Source of the DNA: JAAFHB01 sp963675995
GTDB lineage: Bacteria > Bacteroidota > Bacteroidia > Bacteroidales > Prolixibacteraceae
DNA length: 64,000 bases
Reading direction: 5' to 3'
NCBI GenBank assembly: GCA_963675995.2
Contig: CAXXIY010000001.1
Span: 1-64,000, forward strand
In this document: positions 36,314 through 45,040 of the stretch, in pieces
Layout: each line of letters starts with the position of its first letter
How positions within the stretch are numbered: the stretch's first letter is position 1
Translations under genes and position numbers: made by a program
Notes under the pieces: generated by a model
Database searches by the model: none
What the model saw: the letters and a program-made list of their open reading frames with translations, nothing else
Told to the model about the DNA's origin: nothing

Positions 36314-38695
36314 TTAATCCCTTTTTATATTTAATTTTTTATACCATTCACGATAATCAGTGAGTTTAAACGGAGGTTCCCCTACCAAATAATGATTCGT
36401 ATGTTTTTCTTCGCCAATGGTATAATCTATCAGCCACATCGATTGCTTGCCCCCTTGCGGAATATTTCCAATCACCGTTTTTCCGTTGACCGGAATTTTA
36501 AATAGCGAAGAAAATAAGGTTGCTCCGCTAATCGCATCCCTGACAGTAACACTCCCCGACTTTTCATCCCGGGTGTCATTCACGGCGACCACCGGATGTT
36601 TCCCGTCCAGCGGATCTCCAATCATTACACAAGCGTTGAACTGAACCTGTTTGATATAGTAATAGGCTAGCTTTTTGCTGTTATAATAATCCACAACTGC
36701 ATCTGAAATGATTGGCCAACCATCACGCAGGTTCCACCAGATAATCCCTGTTTTGCGGAATTTATCCATTCGCCAGAGTTCGATGAAGAATTTCATCGCT
36801 TCGGCTTGTACTACCTGGGAGGCAAAAATGAACTGATCCAAATCTTTTGGAGAATCCCCAAATAATGCCTTAACCTGATTGATCATCAGGTCGTTCCTAT
36901 GCAAGGTGAATGTGGAGTTGGGATGGGATTGTACAGCTTTGGTCTGCCATTGATCGTTCCACTTCCCGTCGCTGGTCCACGGATAAACAGATTCAGGGTC
37001 AAACATCCGTTCAAGGCTACTTCGGTTAGGGCATCCGTGATACCCGATCTCACTGACAAAATGGGCATTTACATTGGTATAAAATGGAGCTTTATAATAT
37101 CCTCGTGGCCCCCAAAGGTGCACCTCCGGCAACATACTTTCATCACATCCCCTCTTGTAAAATTCTTCACTCCAATATGGGGAGCTTGGCAAATAAGTTC
37201 TTATCGGATCATATTCCCAGATCACCCGTGGTAAAACTTCCCTGCTGATCAGATCATATTTGGGGTCAAGTGGTTTTCTGGAAATCCAACCAAGTGAAGC
37301 ATCATTTTCGTTATTCCCCGACCACAATACCAGTGACGGATGGCTCCGAAGTTTGACCACAACGCTGATCGCTTCTCGTCTTATCTTTTCTGCAAATTCC
37401 TTGTCCTGAGGATAAATAGTACACCCCATCGCAAAGTCCTGCCACACCATGATCCCCTTCGCATCGCATAAATCAAAAAAATCATGGTCTTCGTAGACAT
37501 TACCCCCCCAACAACGGATCATATTGCAATTCAGATCTGTAATCATCCTGATGGCATCATTCAGGTGAATTTTATCGCGGCTATGAAAGGCATCGAGGGG
37601 CACCCAGTTCGTTCCACGGACAAAAATCTTTTCTCCGTTTACTTTAAATACAAATTCACCGGGGTTTTCTTTGGTAGTAATCTCTGAATGAATTAATTCA
37701 GCCGTTCGAACACCTACTTTTTGGTGTTTCTCGTCCAGAACATTCCTTTTATCATCCACGATCCGTACTATGGCGTCGTACAGAATGGGATCACCATAAC
37801 CTGCTGGCCACCAAAAATCTACATTTTCCAGTGAAATCCTTTGACGACTGCAATGGGTATAAAGGGGCCAGGCGTTCTTATAGATTGTATTTGAACCTCG
37901 TGTGAGTGAAACTTCCATCGAGAGTCCATCAATAGTCGGATAATCGGTAGCAAATTCCCAATACAGCACCACTTGTGCTTTTCTTTTTGAAACATCTACC
38001 GAATTTGTAATCCAATCAACCTGTTTTAGTCTTGTAGGTTTTATAATTTCCAGACTTACTTCGCGCCAAAGTCCTGCACTTATCAGTCGGGGCATGATGT
38101 CCCAGCCATACATATGTGGTGCCTTACGGACGTTTACCGCTTCCGCACCACAGTCCATTCGGTTTCCAATAATTCCGTTATCATACTTCCGTCCTTCATT
38201 CACAGCAGGATTCATGCGAATAAAAATCGTATTATTCCCATTAGGTTTTAACACCCCTGTAATATCAAAACGGTGACTGATCAACATGTTATCGGTTTTC
38301 CCGACCATCTGATTGTTTATCCACACTGAACCTAAACAATCCAACCCATCAAATACAATCTCAACACGTTCTCCAACAGCAAGCTGAGGTGTTTCAAAAG
38401 TTCGGAAATACCACCATTGACAGGCTTCGTACTTCCTAAGATCAAAAATATGATTGCCAACTTCGGGATTCTTAATTTTACCGGCAGCCAACAAATCAAG
38501 TTCTACATTGCCTGGAACTGTTGCAGGGATCTCCGGCCAGCTCTTCGTCAATAATTCAGCAGGAGTTTCCGGACTATCTTTCTCAGAAATACCATAATAC
38601 AATTTCCAGTTACCACTTAACGTACGACTCGTAACACCCTGACTATAAAGCCAGTTTCCGCTAAACAGGAATAATAGGATCAAAATCTTTTTCAT
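36314..38695 (-). CDS. GH2 family, beta-mannosidase/exo-glucosaminidase-like, copy B
   Basis: 793 residues when begun at the ATG at 38695, which opens a clean signal peptide (MKKILILLFLFSGNWLYSQ). The frame is open further upstream but would overlap the transporter gene. Domains: sugar-binding (25-220), immunoglobulin-like (220-340), TIM barrel (340-620), C-terminal beta. Acid/base Glu463 in WSGNNENDAS and nucleophile Glu549 in FVSEIGYHG. RCWGGNVYED and FWWPAGYGDP match the mannosidase and exo-beta-D-glucosaminidase branch. It differs clearly from GH2 copy A, so the two likely have different linkages as targets. Confidence 0.88.
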   Translation of the reverse strand: MKKILILLFLFSGNWLYSQGVTSRTLSGNWKLYYGISEKDSPETPAELLTKSWPEIPATVPGNVELDLLAAGKIKNPEVGNHIFDLRKYEACQWWYFRTFETPQLAVGERVEIVFDGLDCLGSVWINNQMVGKTDNMLISHRFDITGVLKPNGNNTIFIRMNPAVNEGRKYDNGIIGNRMDCGAEAVNVRKAPHMYGWDIMPRLISAGLWREVSLEIIKPTRLKQVDWITNSVDVSKRKAQVVLYWEFATDYPTIDGLSMEVSLTRGSNTIYKNAWPLYTHCSRQRISLENVDFWWPAGYGDPILYDAIVRIVDDKRNVLDEKHQKVGVRTAELIHSEITTKENPGEFVFKVNGEKIFVRGTNWVPLDAFHSRDKIHLNDAIRMITDLNCNMIRCWGGNVYEDHDFFDLCDAKGIMVWQDFAMGCTIYPQDKEFAEKIRREAISVVVKLRSHPSLVLWSGNNENDASLGWISRKPLDPKYDLISREVLPRVIWEYDPIRTYLPSSPYWSEEFYKRGCDESMLPEVHLWGPRGYYKAPFYTNVNAHFVSEIGYHGCPNRSSLERMFDPESVYPWTSDGKWNDQWQTKAVQSHPNSTFTLHRNDLMINQVKALFGDSPKDLDQFIFASQVVQAEAMKFFIELWRMDKFRKTGIIWWNLRDGWPIISDAVVDYYNSKKLAYYYIKQVQFNACVMIGDPLDGKHPVVAVNDTRDEKSGSVTVRDAISGATLFSSLFKIPVNGKTVIGNIPQGGKQSMWLIDYTIGEEKHTNHYLVGEPPFKLTDYREWYKKLNIKRD

Positions 38696-38774
38696 AGCGT
38701 TATTTTTAAAATAAGTTATCCCTTCGATGGACAGTTCGTAAGTAAAGCTACAAGTATTTCCTGATAAAATAATT

Positions 38775-40013
38775 CTAATCTTGCATTTTATGTTTGGTGT
38801 TATCTCTGAAGAATACTCCAAACAGGATTAATATTATTGCAGAACAGCCTGAGGTAATTAAAAAAATCGTATTCCAATCCCTCAAACCCCCTATTTTGAG
38901 AAAACCTATCAGGAAACCATTAACCTGAATCCCGATTAGAAGACCAAGCCCCCAAACCATAAACGATAAAAATCCCTGCGCCTGGGCTTTCAATTCTTTG
39001 GGCGCATTTCGATCGGTGTAAACCTGACCGCCCACAAAGAACAGTCCAAAGATCAAACCATGGACAATTATCCCAATAACATAAAGCCACTCCATCCCGA
39101 AATATACTCCAATATAAAATGACCCATAACGAACAAACATGGCAATCAATCCGATTATCAATGTCCATTTGATTCCTGCCTTCAAAATAACACTTGTTGT
39201 GATGGTTAGAAAAAACATCTCGGCAAACTGGCCCCAGTTCATCATGAATGTAATATTCGTTACACGATGGTCGGCAAAAAACATGGAGCCATACACATGG
39301 TATAACGAAAATGGAATGATCGACAAGAATGAAAATATCATAAACATACAGAAGCTTTTATCCTTCAGCATGGTGAAAGCACGAAGCCCCAAAACATCGA
39401 TGATTTGTACCTTTTTATTCCTCCTTTTAGCATGTGGAGTATGCGGCAGAAACAAATTAAATAGTACGGCAACTAAACTTATTGAAGCCCCGCAATAAAA
39501 CGGAAGGTCAGTGCCATCAAATATGCTGACTTCAAATACATTTATTGCTATCAGGCTAAAAACACCTGAAGCAACCCACCCTATTGAACCAAATACACGG
39601 ATTCGGGGAAATTGTTCTGCCGGGGCATGAGCCATTGCGATGGCACTTGTCAGACTCCAGGTCGGCATATAACAAAGCATTGCCAGTGTAACTGCCACGA
39701 GTAATATTATAAAGCTGGTTTGCCGGGCGGCAAACAGAAGTAGCACGGCTGTCAGGAAATTTAAAAAAGCCAAGACTCTCTCGCTGGCAAAATATCGGTC
39801 AGCAATCATGCCAATAATAGGAGATGCCATGGAGCCTATCGCAATCGAACTCAATATCAAAGAAGTGTCAAAAACCGAAAATTTCAGTCCGTTACCCAAA
39901 TAAGCTGCCAGCGGAACCCACCACACGGCAAGGAGCATATATTGCATAAACATCATCAAGGCAAGACGCCAGTTAAAATCCCAACCCGTTATCTTCAATT
40001 TTTGTTTATACAT
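38775..40013 (-). CDS. MFS transporter, nucleoside:H+ symporter (NupG)-like
   Basis: 412 residues with about twelve membrane segments. The start WDFNWRLALMMFMQYMLLAVW, an early MASPIIGMIADRYFASER loop and GLIFGLFFVGGQVYTDRNAP are typical of the NupG-like branch of the major facilitator superfamily. Members move nucleosides or sugars with protons across the inner membrane. It begins 2 bp after the cytochrome gene, making it the last member of the tight redox module, so the oxidised sugar made there is a reasonable guess for its substrate. That link is inference. Confidence 0.86.
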   Translation of the reverse strand: MYKQKLKITGWDFNWRLALMMFMQYMLLAVWWVPLAAYLGNGLKFSVFDTSLILSSIAIGSMASPIIGMIADRYFASERVLAFLNFLTAVLLLFAARQTSFIILLVAVTLAMLCYMPTWSLTSAIAMAHAPAEQFPRIRVFGSIGWVASGVFSLIAINVFEVSIFDGTDLPFYCGASISLVAVLFNLFLPHTPHAKRRNKKVQIIDVLGLRAFTMLKDKSFCMFMIFSFLSIIPFSLYHVYGSMFFADHRVTNITFMMNWGQFAEMFFLTITTSVILKAGIKWTLIIGLIAMFVRYGSFYIGVYFGMEWLYVIGIIVHGLIFGLFFVGGQVYTDRNAPKELKAQAQGFLSFMVWGLGLLIGIQVNGFLIGFLKIGGLRDWNTIFLITSGCSAIILILFGVFFRDNTKHKMQD

Positions 40014-40015
40014 GA

Positions 40016-41116
40016 TTATTTACGGGTTTCGATAGTGGACTTATTTGCTCCCGATTTTATTCTCGTATCATTTTTGTGACAATCAGCGCACGATACCCAA
40101 TGGATATTATTTGAACTTTTGGGATTGGAGTAGGTAGTGTTCATGGTCATAACCTCCAGATTACAGTTTGAAATTGCCGGATGGCACTTTATACAACTGT
40201 TTCTTGTATCGTTACTGTGAGGTTCGTGACAAGCCAAGCAACTTAACCCTTCGTGAACGCCTCGGGGAGTCCGGTCATCGCTTGTTCCAGCCTGATGTTC
40301 ACCATTGGGAGCATGACACTGTATGCAATTTCTCATTTTGTAATCATCTGATACTTTCACAGATTTTAGTCCATTGACTAACTTCAATTTAGGCAGCATT
40401 ATTGAAGTGACATTTACTTTCTCATGTCGATCGTAAAAGCTTAAATTATACTCCAATTTTTTACGACTATAAAAAATAGCTGCAGGATCTGAATGATCCG
40501 GCAGTTCGGATGGCGAGCCATTGATGTGTACCTGATGGCAAGCCAAACATGGGATTACCGGTTGTTCTCCCTTTTTCATATCCGTCATTATCCAGGGGCC
40601 TTTGGTATCTATGGGTCCGACCAAATCAGAGGTTGTCCCTTCATAAAACATTCCGTGACAACGCAAACAATCAAAATTTAGTTGTTCGGTTTTGTTGTGG
40701 GTTTGGTTCAGGAAAATGTCTTTATAGCAAGCTGAATGGCCGCCCGATTTCCATTTTGCAAATTCCGAGGCGTGGCATCGTTTACAGTTGTTCATCACAT
40801 CCAACACCTGTGATTCGTTCATCCGGATCTCTTCCACCCGCTCCTCCCGGGCATGATTAACTACCATCATGGCCTTTTCTTTCAGGCTGTGAAAGCCATT
40901 GCTTAAAGCTGTTCCATGGCATTCTTTGCAGTACATTTCGCGATGCGATGACTGGGCAAAGGAATGGACAGAGCTTCCAATTTCATGGCATGAGGCACAC
41001 GTCCTTTCAGGAGAAGCAGAATTCCAATAGGTATAAAATGAGCCAAAAGAAATCGTAATAACGACCAGGAAGCTTGATAGCAGCAGAATTATTTTGGGAA
41101 ATATTTTAATTTTCAT
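40016..41116 (-). CDS. membrane-anchored nine-heme cytochrome c
   Basis: 366 residues from the ATG at 41116; a longer frame from GTG at 41155 would overlap the oxidoreductase gene. One N-terminal membrane segment (about 5-30) is followed by nine CxxCH heme sites: CASCH, CKECH, CKRCH, CLRCH, CLACH, CIQCH, CLACH, CIKCH, CADCH. The first part resembles NapC/NirT quinol-side cytochromes; the remainder resembles multiheme electron carriers. It lies 11 bp behind the GMC oxidoreductase and 2 bp before the MFS gene, so it most likely takes electrons from that enzyme to the quinone pool or to a periplasmic acceptor. Confidence 0.9.
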   Translation of the reverse strand: MKIKIFPKIILLLSSFLVVITISFGSFYTYWNSASPERTCASCHEIGSSVHSFAQSSHREMYCKECHGTALSNGFHSLKEKAMMVVNHAREERVEEIRMNESQVLDVMNNCKRCHASEFAKWKSGGHSACYKDIFLNQTHNKTEQLNFDCLRCHGMFYEGTTSDLVGPIDTKGPWIMTDMKKGEQPVIPCLACHQVHINGSPSELPDHSDPAAIFYSRKKLEYNLSFYDRHEKVNVTSIMLPKLKLVNGLKSVKVSDDYKMRNCIQCHAPNGEHQAGTSDDRTPRGVHEGLSCLACHEPHSNDTRNSCIKCHPAISNCNLEVMTMNTTYSNPKSSNNIHWVSCADCHKNDTRIKSGANKSTIETRK

Positions 41117-41127
41117 CAAGTAAGTTT

Positions 41128-42792
41128 TTATTTGAACCTGTTCCCTTTTTGCCACTCGGATGCAATATATCCGCCGACCCGATATCCCATAGCCATAATG
41201 GTCAATGCCGGGTTAAAACCACCATTGGTCACGTGCAGACTACCATCAGCAACGAACAGGTTTGGTACTGCATGTACCCGGCCGAACCGATCACAAACTG
41301 AAGTTTTTGGGTCATTCCCCATCCGGCATGTTCCTGCCTGGTGCTGGCCGCCACTTACCGGAACTTTACCATTGATCACCCCTGTTTGCCAAGTCTCCTG
41401 AGCCCCGGCTTCCCGGAGCCAAAGTTCAGCTTTGCCAGCCATAAAAGCAGTGCCTTCAGAATTTTTCAGATGTTTTGCCCCGGAAATTCGTGCGACCGGA
41501 ATTCCCCAAAAGTCTTTAACGACCGGGTCAACATCAACTCTTCCGTTAAAATCGGGGATTTCCTGATATGGTCCTATCACCTGGGCTATCCGTTTATAAT
41601 TTTTTTGTTGGAACTTTTTATGTTCCAGACCCCATGTGGGCGATTGGGGAGGTCGCAAATTGGTAAAGGCGTAGGGGAGCCGGTTAAATTCATTACACAA
41701 CACCCCTCCACCGATTATTCCGGGATTATGGTGAGAAAAATCGCCGATAGCCACCGAGGCACCTGGTCCAAAATCATTGTAAATTTCCTCATCAAAAAGT
41801 CCGAAGGCCCCGCAATAGGAATGACTTTGCAGATTTCTTCCCACCCACTCATTTTCATTACCAATTCCCTCCGGGAAAAACCGGGATTTGGAATTAAGCA
41901 GCAGCCTGGGTGTTTCGGTCGCAGAGGCAGAAATAATGACGATATCGGCAGTCTGGATTTGTTTTTTATTATTCTCATCAAAATAGCTGACTCCGGTTAT
42001 CTTTCCCTGATCATTGATAAGGATCTCGTTTACAATACATTGAGTTCTTAATTCACAGTTCCCGGTTGCCAGGGCGACCGGGATCACCGTATTATGAGTG
42101 CCGCATTTTGCATTGACAGGACATGCAAATCCGCAGCAGGTGCGCATCCTGTAACATTGAGGACGACCTCCATAAGGTATGGAATTCCTTAACATGGGAA
42201 TCGGATAAGGATGGAACCCTAACCTTCGGGCAGCAGCCTCCAACATCCGGGCTTCCTTATTGTGCTCAAAGGGTGGCATTGGTTGTGGTTTTTTGCGCGG
42301 TGGTGCAAAAGGGCTCTGACTGTCATCACCGGCCACACCTATTTCCCATTCCGCTTTCTCATAGAAGGGTTCCAGGTCGTCATACGAAATTGGCCAGTCC
42401 TCCAAGGTTGAACCTGCCACTTCACCGTAAGTCGTCTTCATCCTGAAGTCTTCGGGCATAAACCGCCAGCCCATTGCCCCATAACTTACAGTTCCTGAGC
42501 CGACACAAGCTGCATTGTTGCCATATCCGCCCTCGCTGGGAAGCAGGATCGAACTTTTACCGTCTATTGAAACCCTGACCCTGCAATAATGTTTGTCATC
42601 AGGGCCATAAGCATTACCCAGCACCGTGGTTCGTTGTGAAATTAATTCATCATGGTCGTGATCATCAAGCGTAACCCATCCTCCCCGCTCAAACATAACC
42701 ACTGACATTCCGGCGGTACTCAGTTCTTTGGCAACCACACCACCACCCGCACCTGAACCTACTACAATTGCATTGATATGTTGATTCTTCAT
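41128..42792 (-). CDS. GMC oxidoreductase, large subunit of a sugar/gluconate dehydrogenase-type complex
   Basis: 554 residues. N-terminal FAD motif VVGSGAGGG (10-18) and Glu35 for the ribose. The C-terminal substrate side has GGQHQAGTCRMG and the active-site pair in LHVTNGGFNP. It should oxidise a sugar or glycoside hydroxyl. Cysteines 213, 219, 220, 224 and 230 (CC-x3-C-x5-C) sit where FAD-glucose dehydrogenase complexes are reported to hold an Fe-S cluster, so one may relay electrons here. There is no signal peptide; export is expected by hitch-hiking on the Tat-type small subunit, whose gene ends 3 bp upstream. Confidence 0.9.
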   Translation of the reverse strand: MKNQHINAIVVGSGAGGGVVAKELSTAGMSVVMFERGGWVTLDDHDHDELISQRTTVLGNAYGPDDKHYCRVRVSIDGKSSILLPSEGGYGNNAACVGSGTVSYGAMGWRFMPEDFRMKTTYGEVAGSTLEDWPISYDDLEPFYEKAEWEIGVAGDDSQSPFAPPRKKPQPMPPFEHNKEARMLEAAARRLGFHPYPIPMLRNSIPYGGRPQCYRMRTCCGFACPVNAKCGTHNTVIPVALATGNCELRTQCIVNEILINDQGKITGVSYFDENNKKQIQTADIVIISASATETPRLLLNSKSRFFPEGIGNENEWVGRNLQSHSYCGAFGLFDEEIYNDFGPGASVAIGDFSHHNPGIIGGGVLCNEFNRLPYAFTNLRPPQSPTWGLEHKKFQQKNYKRIAQVIGPYQEIPDFNGRVDVDPVVKDFWGIPVARISGAKHLKNSEGTAFMAGKAELWLREAGAQETWQTGVINGKVPVSGGQHQAGTCRMGNDPKTSVCDRFGRVHAVPNLFVADGSLHVTNGGFNPALTIMAMGYRVGGYIASEWQKGNRFK

Positions 42793-42795
42793 TAT

Positions 42796-43386
42796 TTAAC
42801 TTTTGTAGCGGTTTTGACCAATAACAAAAGGGTAATCCAAACCTATCATCCTATAACTCATATAATTCTTGTTTCCACCATGACGCGGACTTCCATAAAA
42901 TCCCTGCATGGTATGGTCCCTTATCAAACCGAAGAATATTCGGTCAAGTCCTTCGGCCCAGATTTCTCCGGACTGAGCTGTTTTACTATTCTTTAGCAAT
43001 TCTGCCAGTTTGCCGCTTTGCATTAATTTCAGATAGTCGGTCTGCCTGTCCCACGGCAATTCCTCAAACAACTTTTGATAGAGCAATTTGCAGGATGCAT
43101 CGGTATCAGCAAGACCTCGTCTGTATTTTTCCTGATACCGGACATAGGGACCGATCAGCTGTTTATCGATAAACTTTGTAACACCAGCATCTTTTGCACC
43201 AGCCCATTCATCCGTGGGAATGATCTGTTCAATAATGGCATTCACCAATGATACCTCCCTATCGGTAAAAAAACGCCAGGGAGATTTTGTTACCCGATTT
43301 GTGCACCTCGGTAATAAGAGTAAGCTTCCGGAACCGATTGCTGCCATTTGTATAAACCGTCTCCTTGACAAATCGTTTTTAATCAT
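42796..43386 (-). CDS. gluconate 2-dehydrogenase subunit 3 family protein, Tat signal
   Basis: 196 residues. The N-terminus MIKNDLSRRRFIQMAAIGSG carries a twin-arginine signal, followed by a hydrophobic stretch and Cys28. The rest fits the small (gamma) subunit family of membrane sugar dehydrogenases: FTDREVSLVNAIIEQIIPTD, WAGAKDAGVTKFID and a C-terminal GFYGSPRHGGNKNY. The role is to escort the folded FAD subunit through the Tat system and hold the complex. It is first in the four-gene unit and has 104 bp without a gene in front. Confidence 0.9.
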   Translation of the reverse strand: MIKNDLSRRRFIQMAAIGSGSLLLLPRCTNRVTKSPWRFFTDREVSLVNAIIEQIIPTDEWAGAKDAGVTKFIDKQLIGPYVRYQEKYRRGLADTDASCKLLYQKLFEELPWDRQTDYLKLMQSGKLAELLKNSKTAQSGEIWAEGLDRIFFGLIRDHTMQGFYGSPRHGGNKNYMSYRMIGLDYPFVIGQNRYKS

Positions 43387-43490
43387 AAATAAATATTTAA
43401 CGGCATTATTAACTATCGGTTAAGTTCTTTAGTGATCACCTGCAAAATGATATCGGTTGCCATATGACCCGATTTTTTTCGGATCCCGGA

Positions 43491-45026
43491 TTACTTCAAT
43501 GAGGTATAAATTGCCACTCCCCTTGAAGGAAGGTCATCGCTAAAACTGCGGTTTTCGATCTTGACTATTTTGTCACTTTCCAAAAGGGCTGCCTCCTTTG
43601 AAACTAAAATCTTTGCAGGATCATACAAGTGACGGTTTAGTGTTGCATTTATGTTTTTCTGAAATTCAACTTTAACCTTTTGGGCTGAATGAGCGGCATT
43701 GACAACCATCACTGATATCTCCCTGCCGTTAGGCTGAGTCGCAATAACATATAAGCTATCTGCATTGTTGGTTTTATAAACTTTTGTATGGTTTCGTCCA
43801 CCCAGATACTTACTCATCATACTCAATGCATACCAGGATGGATATGGATTTTCGGGTTCTGAAACATCATCATGAGGCCATTTGGCAACTCCCCAACGAT
43901 GAACCCCGTGATGAAAACTATCTTTATTATCTGTACTTTCTCCAGGGGCAACATACTGCTGATCAAACAATAGCCAGATCAAAGAGGTTTGAGCCCCTTC
44001 GTTGATAAATGCGGCAATACACTGAGCCAGGTAGTTTCCGTAGTCGGGTTTGAATCGCATCGTTTCATCGGGCTTATTTGCACCATATTCATCAATCCAG
44101 AAAGGTTTACCAGTATGTTCCATTTTTTTCCGGCCAACCTCAACTACACTTTTCCAACCATTATATTCCAATGGGGGAATGCTGTTATATTTTCCACCAT
44201 TGTAGGCATGCCAGCTGTAAATGTCAATAACCTGATTCATATTCCTTACGCTCCAACCGACCCATGCTGCAGTATCTGTACTTCCGCTGTTCGGTCCCAC
44301 CAGTTTTAATTTTGACCTTAACCCTGATTCAACCAGTTGCTCATGAATTCGCGTACACACCTTATCGTAATATTCGGGCTCGGTAAATCCCTGAGGAATA
44401 ATCCCAGCAGGATAGTTCAATGGTTCGGTAAAAAGCACCAGATATTTGATGTTGGTATAACCTTTCACCTGAATCAATTGACGGAGCGACTCTTTGATCC
44501 AAAGCGCAAAACGATCAGGATCTTTATCCGGTTTTGGACCGATCGTATCTTTTCCATCTTTTACGGGAACATGAAAATAGGTGTCCTTTGTAAACCACCA
44601 ACCTGCCTGTAATGCGACATCGACCTTCAATTCTTTCATTTTATCCAGCCACAAATAGAAAGCTTTCATTTTGGTGGTTTCCCAATTGAATTCATTATAC
44701 ATGTTGTCGCCACAAGCCCAATCGGCACGGTACCAGGTACGGGCTATTTTCAGATCCATATTTTTAACCCTTGAGAATTCCCGCTGCCGGTCTTTCTCAT
44801 TCATCCCTTTATTGATTTGCTCTGGCATATAGGCAAAACCATGATATACCCCGTTCACACCGAGAAATTCTTTCATTAACACCGTATCGTTGTAAACTTT
44901 CAACACCACCGGGATCGTGTTCCGCTGTGTCTGACCGTTGCAGACAATTTGAACCATCCCAATTAGGAAAACAAATGCGACGATTGCCTTCATCTGATAC
45001 TTTAAGTAATGCTTACAATTCTTCAT
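43491..45026 (-). CDS. glycoside hydrolase of clan GH-A, family uncertain (GH5/GH39-like)
   Basis: 511 residues; ATG at 45026, with a second ATG at 44993 that starts directly on the signal peptide. The TIM-barrel has the clan GH-A pair: acid/base Glu201 in LFTEPLNYP and nucleophile Glu313 in FWIDEYGA, with IYSWHAY at 269-275 between them. A C-terminal beta domain (about 420-511, VIATQPNGREISVMVVNA) resembles the one of GH30/GH39 enzymes. It is a retaining enzyme by inference. I cannot name the family or linkage. The SGNH gene ends 14 bp upstream. Confidence 0.78.
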   Translation of the reverse strand: MKNCKHYLKYQMKAIVAFVFLIGMVQIVCNGQTQRNTIPVVLKVYNDTVLMKEFLGVNGVYHGFAYMPEQINKGMNEKDRQREFSRVKNMDLKIARTWYRADWACGDNMYNEFNWETTKMKAFYLWLDKMKELKVDVALQAGWWFTKDTYFHVPVKDGKDTIGPKPDKDPDRFALWIKESLRQLIQVKGYTNIKYLVLFTEPLNYPAGIIPQGFTEPEYYDKVCTRIHEQLVESGLRSKLKLVGPNSGSTDTAAWVGWSVRNMNQVIDIYSWHAYNGGKYNSIPPLEYNGWKSVVEVGRKKMEHTGKPFWIDEYGANKPDETMRFKPDYGNYLAQCIAAFINEGAQTSLIWLLFDQQYVAPGESTDNKDSFHHGVHRWGVAKWPHDDVSEPENPYPSWYALSMMSKYLGGRNHTKVYKTNNADSLYVIATQPNGREISVMVVNAAHSAQKVKVEFQKNINATLNRHLYDPAKILVSKEAALLESDKIVKIENRSFSDDLPSRGVAIYTSLK

Positions 45027-45040
45027 CCTTTTATGTTTAT

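Noticed and set aside
38696..38821. N-terminal extension of GH2 copy B
   Set aside because: It would overlap the transporter gene and place 42 residues before a clean signal peptide; the ATG at 38695 is preferred.
41117..41155. N-terminal extension of the cytochrome
   Set aside because: Needs a GTG start and overlaps the oxidoreductase stop; the ATG at 41116 opens the membrane anchor directly.
41341..42051. 236-residue open frame on the plus strand
   Set aside because: It is antisense to the GMC oxidoreductase gene, which has all family motifs; the opposite frame shows no domain or signal.
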